Of a stretch of 9,346 nucleotides of DNA, positions 6,637 through 9,346 are shown one piece after another; positions within the stretch are counted from its first letter, which is position 1; every line of letters begins with the position of its first letter. This stretch comes from an uncultured Prevotella sp. (lineage in GTDB: Bacteria > Bacteroidota > Bacteroidia > Bacteroidales > Bacteroidaceae), in assembly GCA_947095945.1 (NCBI GenBank), contig CAMUQM010000069.1, forward strand, positions 1 through 9,346. The letters are read 5' to 3'. Under the pieces are notes generated by a model. The model was not told where the DNA came from. It saw only the letters and a list, made by a program, of their open reading frames with translations, and did no database searches. A program made the translations under genes and the position numbers.

Positions 6637-7485
6637 ATGAATAGAATTCTTTACGCACTTCTGACGCTCATAGCGTTTACGTCATGTGCCAACTCATTCA
6701 ATATACAGGGAACATCCAACGTATCAAGTTTGGATGGAAGGAAGTTGTATTTGAAAACGGACCAAGCTGACTCGCTGATAGATTTAGACTCATGTGATGT
6801 TGTTCATGGTCAGTTTGCCTTTCATGGAACTGTTGACTCCACGAAGATTGCACAAATTTTCATGGACGATATCAACCTACAATTCCCTGTTGTCATTGAA
6901 AAAGGGGATATTACCGTTAAATTAGACAACACACAGCAGCGTGTCAGTGGTACTCCTTTGAATGACAAGCTAAATGATTTTTGGACGAAATTCATACAGC
7001 TCCGCAATCAATATGCAGAGATAGATCACGAGGAGAGTGCTGCCATTATGAATGGTCACGATGAAGAAACTGTGAACGCTCAACTTATCAAGAAAGCATT
7101 GAACGTGTATGACAAGGGTGACAAGCTCTTTACTAAGTTCATCACAGAGAACTTCAACAACATCCTTGGTCCATGGTGTTTCCTTACACGTATCAGCTAT
7201 GAAACAACACCTAATGCTTATCCTGTATGGATGAATGATTATATGTATACCAATGCTATTAATCAGCTACCATCATGGATTGAATACATTATGACAAAGG
7301 CAACAGATACCTTTAAGCAAAATCCACAGATAAAAGCATTCTATACAAACTTCTTACAAGCACAAAAAGAAATGAATGGAATGGTTGACCCAGCAGGATT
7401 AACTGATGCAGCAGGAACAACTCCTAACGCAGCTGTAGCGCCTCCAACTCCTGCAGAGATGGCAGGCGACTCTATTCCAGAGTAA
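6637..7485 (+). CDS. DUF4369-like lipoprotein without a thioredoxin domain
   Basis: A 282-residue predicted lipoprotein. The signal peptide MNRILYALLTLIAFTSC ends in a lipobox-like FTSC with Cys17 as the lipidated residue. The sequence after it, ANSFN, has no acidic residues, so the Bacteroidota surface-export signal is not evident and a periplasm-facing anchor is likely. Residues ~20-115 (LDGRKLYLKTDQ, GQFAFHGTVDS, PVVIEKGDITVKLDN, VSGTPLNDKLNDFW) have the beta-rich pattern of DUF4369, the domain usually N-terminal to TlpA/ResA-like thioredoxins. Here the rest is helical, with no CxxC, and ends in an Ala/Pro-rich tail (about 247-282). It resembles the domain architecture minus the redox module, so a thiol-oxidoreductase role is not supported. 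It has its own promoter box; the function is unknown. Confidence 0.8.
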   Translation: MNRILYALLTLIAFTSCANSFNIQGTSNVSSLDGRKLYLKTDQADSLIDLDSCDVVHGQFAFHGTVDSTKIAQIFMDDINLQFPVVIEKGDITVKLDNTQQRVSGTPLNDKLNDFWTKFIQLRNQYAEIDHEESAAIMNGHDEETVNAQLIKKALNVYDKGDKLFTKFITENFNNILGPWCFLTRISYETTPNAYPVWMNDYMYTNAINQLPSWIEYIMTKATDTFKQNPQIKAFYTNFLQAQKEMNGMVDPAGLTDAAGTTPNAAVAPPTPAEMAGDSIPE

Positions 7486-7539
7486 ATCTTACACACCCTT
7501 TTGTTCAGTAGTCTTTGCGTAAAAAAACTGTCCAACTAC

Positions 7540-7580
7540 TTCTGAGACATTTATATACGGGCTTAAGTATTATCTCAGAA
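7540..7580. repeat. Inverted repeat before pyrC
   Basis: Perfect 8-bp arms TTCTGAGA (7540-7547) and TCTCAGAA (7573-7580) flank a 25-nt centre that holds a further ATAC (7555-7558)/GTAT (7567-7570) pair. It lies between the lipoprotein stop and the pyrC ATG. It could be a terminator for the lipoprotein gene, an operator, or a leader hairpin for pyrC. No T-run follows on the plus strand. No perfect TAnnTTTG box is seen in this 128-bp gap; TAgtcTTTG at 7509-7517 is one base too long. Confidence 0.4.
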
Positions 7581-7613
7581 TAGAAAACAAACAACCCCTA
7601 ACAGCAAGAAAAT

Positions 7614-8963
7614 ATGAGGAAACTCATTCAAGGCGGAACAATCGTCAACGAAGGGCGAAGCTTCATTGGTTCGCTCATCATAGAGGACGATTGTATCATA
7701 GAGATTATAGAAAATAACGAAACACCCCGTGGTATATTTGACGAAATCGTCAATGCCACGGGGTGCTTTGTCTTACCGGGTGTTATTGATGATCATGTTC
7801 ACTTTCGTGAGCCGGGACTAACGGAAAAGGCTGATATTGAAAGTGAGAGTCGTGCTGCTGCATACGGTGGCGTTACCTCTTACTTTGAAATGCCAAACAC
7901 CAACCCGCAGACAACAACTCTGGAGGCTTTACAAGAGAAGTGGGAACGTGCAAAACAATCAAGTTATGTAAACTATAGCTTCTTCATTGGTGCTACAAAT
8001 GTTAATTATAAGTTGTTCTCTCAGTTGGATGTCCACACTATTCCCGGAATAAAACTCTTTATGGGAGCCTCAACTGGTAATATGCTTGTTGATAGACGTG
8101 AAGCCTTGGAACAGACCTTCCGTACTGCTGCAGAGCTAAACCTCCCAGTAATGACACACTGTGAGGATTCGGGTATCATCAATGAAAACATGAAAGCTGC
8201 CAAGGAACGCTTTGGCGAGGACCCTGACATTACACACCATTGGGAAATACGTAGCGACGAGGCTTGCTGGGCTTCCTCGCTATTAGCTGTGGAATTAGCA
8301 AGAAAATATAAGACTCAACTCCATATTGCACATATCTCTACAGCAAGAGAACTATCATTGGGTGCTCAGCCAGAAGATGAAGGAAGGATTACTTTAGAGG
8401 CTGTCATTGCACACATTGCTTTCTCTAACGAAGACTATCTTACGAAGAAAGCGCTTATAAAGTGTAACCCTTCTGTGAAAACGACTACTGACCGAACAGC
8501 TATTCGACAGGCGCTCACAGATGGACGTATCACAGTGATTGGTACCGACCATGCCCCACACCTATTGGCACAGAAGCAAGGTGGTTGCTCCAAGGCAGCA
8601 TCAGGTATGCCAATGATTCAGTTTTCACTTGTCACAATGCTTGAATTGGTTGACGAAGGAGTACTAACAACCGAGCAAATGGTAGAGCTGATGTCACACG
8701 CACCAGCACGTCTCTTCCGCATAGACCAACGAGGCTTCTTACGTAAAGGATATAAAGCTGACATCACTATCGTCTCACCAAACCAACCTTGGACAGTAGA
8801 CGAAGATTGTATTCAAAGTAAATGTAAATGGAGTCCAATGATGGGACACACCTATCAATGGCGTATCTTACATACCTTCTGTAATGGACATCATCTACTA
8901 AACAATGGAGAGTTTGACAACACTATACGTGGTGAAAGGATTACTTTCCGAAATGAAAAATGA
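7614..8963 (+). CDS. pyrC: Dihydroorotase
   Basis: A 449-residue amidohydrolase that interconverts carbamoyl-aspartate and dihydroorotate, step three of de novo pyrimidine synthesis in the cytoplasm. Visible motifs: metal-binding HVH at 61-63 followed by FREPG (substrate-binding Arg65), MPNTNP (about 93-98), GIKLFMGASTGNM with Lys147 as a possible carboxylated metal bridge, THCEDS (His182), HIAHIST (His240) and GTDHAPH (Asp312). A flanking beta-sandwich is formed by both termini (RKLIQGGTIVNEG and KADITIV). Length and motifs match the Bacteroidota dihydroorotase group, similar to that of Porphyromonas; allantoinase/hydantoinase relatives are less likely given HFREPG and TDHAPH. ATG 7614 gives the expected N-terminus and an A-rich upstream stretch. 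Codons 35-53 form a strong hairpin. The next gene begins 6 bp after the stop. Confidence 0.95.
   Translation: MRKLIQGGTIVNEGRSFIGSLIIEDDCIIEIIENNETPRGIFDEIVNATGCFVLPGVIDDHVHFREPGLTEKADIESESRAAAYGGVTSYFEMPNTNPQTTTLEALQEKWERAKQSSYVNYSFFIGATNVNYKLFSQLDVHTIPGIKLFMGASTGNMLVDRREALEQTFRTAAELNLPVMTHCEDSGIINENMKAAKERFGEDPDITHHWEIRSDEACWASSLLAVELARKYKTQLHIAHISTARELSLGAQPEDEGRITLEAVIAHIAFSNEDYLTKKALIKCNPSVKTTTDRTAIRQALTDGRITVIGTDHAPHLLAQKQGGCSKAASGMPMIQFSLVTMLELVDEGVLTTEQMVELMSHAPARLFRIDQRGFLRKGYKADITIVSPNQPWTVDEDCIQSKCKWSPMMGHTYQWRILHTFCNGHHLLNNGEFDNTIRGERITFRNEK
7718..7770 (+). other. Strong intragenic hairpin in pyrC
   Basis: Outer arms CACCCCGTGG (7723-7732) and CCACGGGGTG (7756-7765) are perfectly complementary. 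Nested inside, TTGACGA (7738-7744) pairs with TCGTCAA (7747-7753). A CGAA/TTTG pairing with one G-U (7718-7721 with 7767-7770) extends the base past one mismatch. The RNA could fold into a stem of about 20 pairs with a small internal loop, starting about 105 nt into the coding region. Whether it forms or regulates is unknown. Confidence 0.6.
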
Positions 8964-8969
8964 TTCATA

Positions 8970-9346
8970 ATGGACAAAAATAAAGTAGATAACAAAAGTA
9001 AGATTATAACATACAATCTCAGCGATGTCTCTCCTTACATCAACTGGGCATACTTCTTTTATGCGTGGTCAATGAATGGAAAGGCTAAAGATGCACAACA
9101 AGAACTGCGTAATGAAGCAGAGAACTTGTTGGCTGATATGGAAGGGAAGTACCATACACGTGCTGTCTATGCACTATGTGAGGCCAATAGCGAGGGTGAT
9201 GATATTATCATTAACGGTACCCATGTTCCTATGTTACGCCAGCAGAAAGTTATTCCGGGCAAACCAAATCTCTGCCTTGCTGATTTTATATGCCCTGCAT
9301 CTTCGGGCATCAAGGATACGATTGGACTCTTTGCGACCTCTGTTGA
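8970..9346 (+). CDS. Stand-alone cobalamin-dependent methionine synthase activation (reactivation) domain, 3' end cut by the window
   Basis: 125 codons from ATG 8970, open to the window edge. Features match the MetH SAM-binding activation domain: INWAYFFYAWSMNGK (MetH has W-x-x-FF-x-x-W-x-x-x-GK), ANSEGDDIII, MLRQQK, and NLCLADFICPASSGIKDTIG (MetH has CLADF-x-AP-x-x-SG-x-x-D-x-IG). In MetH this domain binds S-adenosylmethionine and re-methylates the oxidised cobalamin cofactor in a flavodoxin-dependent reaction. The gene starts with this domain, and an in-frame TGA (the pyrC stop) lies 6 bp upstream, so it cannot be the tail of a full MetH here. It is therefore a split subunit that should act in trans on a MetH lacking the domain. 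The spacing indicates co-transcription with pyrC. The SAM-contacting C-terminal part is outside the window. Confidence 0.88.
   Translation, partial: MDKNKVDNKSKIITYNLSDVSPYINWAYFFYAWSMNGKAKDAQQELRNEAENLLADMEGKYHTRAVYALCEANSEGDDIIINGTHVPMLRQQKVIPGKPNLCLADFICPASSGIKDTIGLFATSV

Overview
The window looks like chromosomal DNA from a Bacteroidota bacterium, most likely Prevotella or a close relative. This rests on protein style: a Bacteroidota-type LptD, a DUF4369-like lipoprotein, a dihydroorotase resembling the Porphyromonas/Prevotella form, and a MetH reactivation domain made as its own protein. The DNA is AT-rich, Shine-Dalgarno sequences are largely absent, and four genes are preceded by perfect copies of the Bacteroidota -7 promoter element TAnnTTTG. 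No mobile element, CRISPR array, rRNA or tRNA was seen.

Left part, minus strand (1-3314). At the edge is the first 24 codons of a MalY/PatB-type C-S lyase. Its ATG overlaps the old stop codon of a wrecked Cys/Met-metabolism PLP enzyme (O-acetylhomoserine sulfhydrylase-like). That gene keeps about 93 N-terminal codons and about 9 C-terminal codons, joined out of frame, so it is a pseudogene formed by an internal deletion. Upstream lies lptD (468-3314), which builds the outer-membrane LPS translocon; a 9-bp hairpin sits just after its stop.

Middle (3315-5642). A 487-bp gap carries the lptD promoter and a notable array of five degenerate units in exact 22-bp phase (3606-3715). Then comes dnaX on the minus strand, encoding the clamp-loader tau subunit.

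Right part, plus strand (5739-9346). Divergent from dnaX is an FtsB/DivIC-family division gene, overlapped at its 3' end by a gene for a four-helix inner-membrane protein. A separately promoted DUF4369-type lipoprotein follows. Then come pyrC (dihydroorotase) and, 6 bp later, a gene for a free-standing cobalamin-dependent methionine synthase activation domain that runs off the edge. pyrC contains an unusually strong hairpin inside its coding sequence near the 5' end.

Most of the window is housekeeping: envelope, replication, division and pyrimidine synthesis. Methionine/sulfur metabolism appears at both edges. I see no complete novel system. The observations most worth a second look are the 22-bp phased repeat, the collapsed PLP-enzyme gene, the pyrC hairpin and the split MetH reactivation domain next to pyrC.
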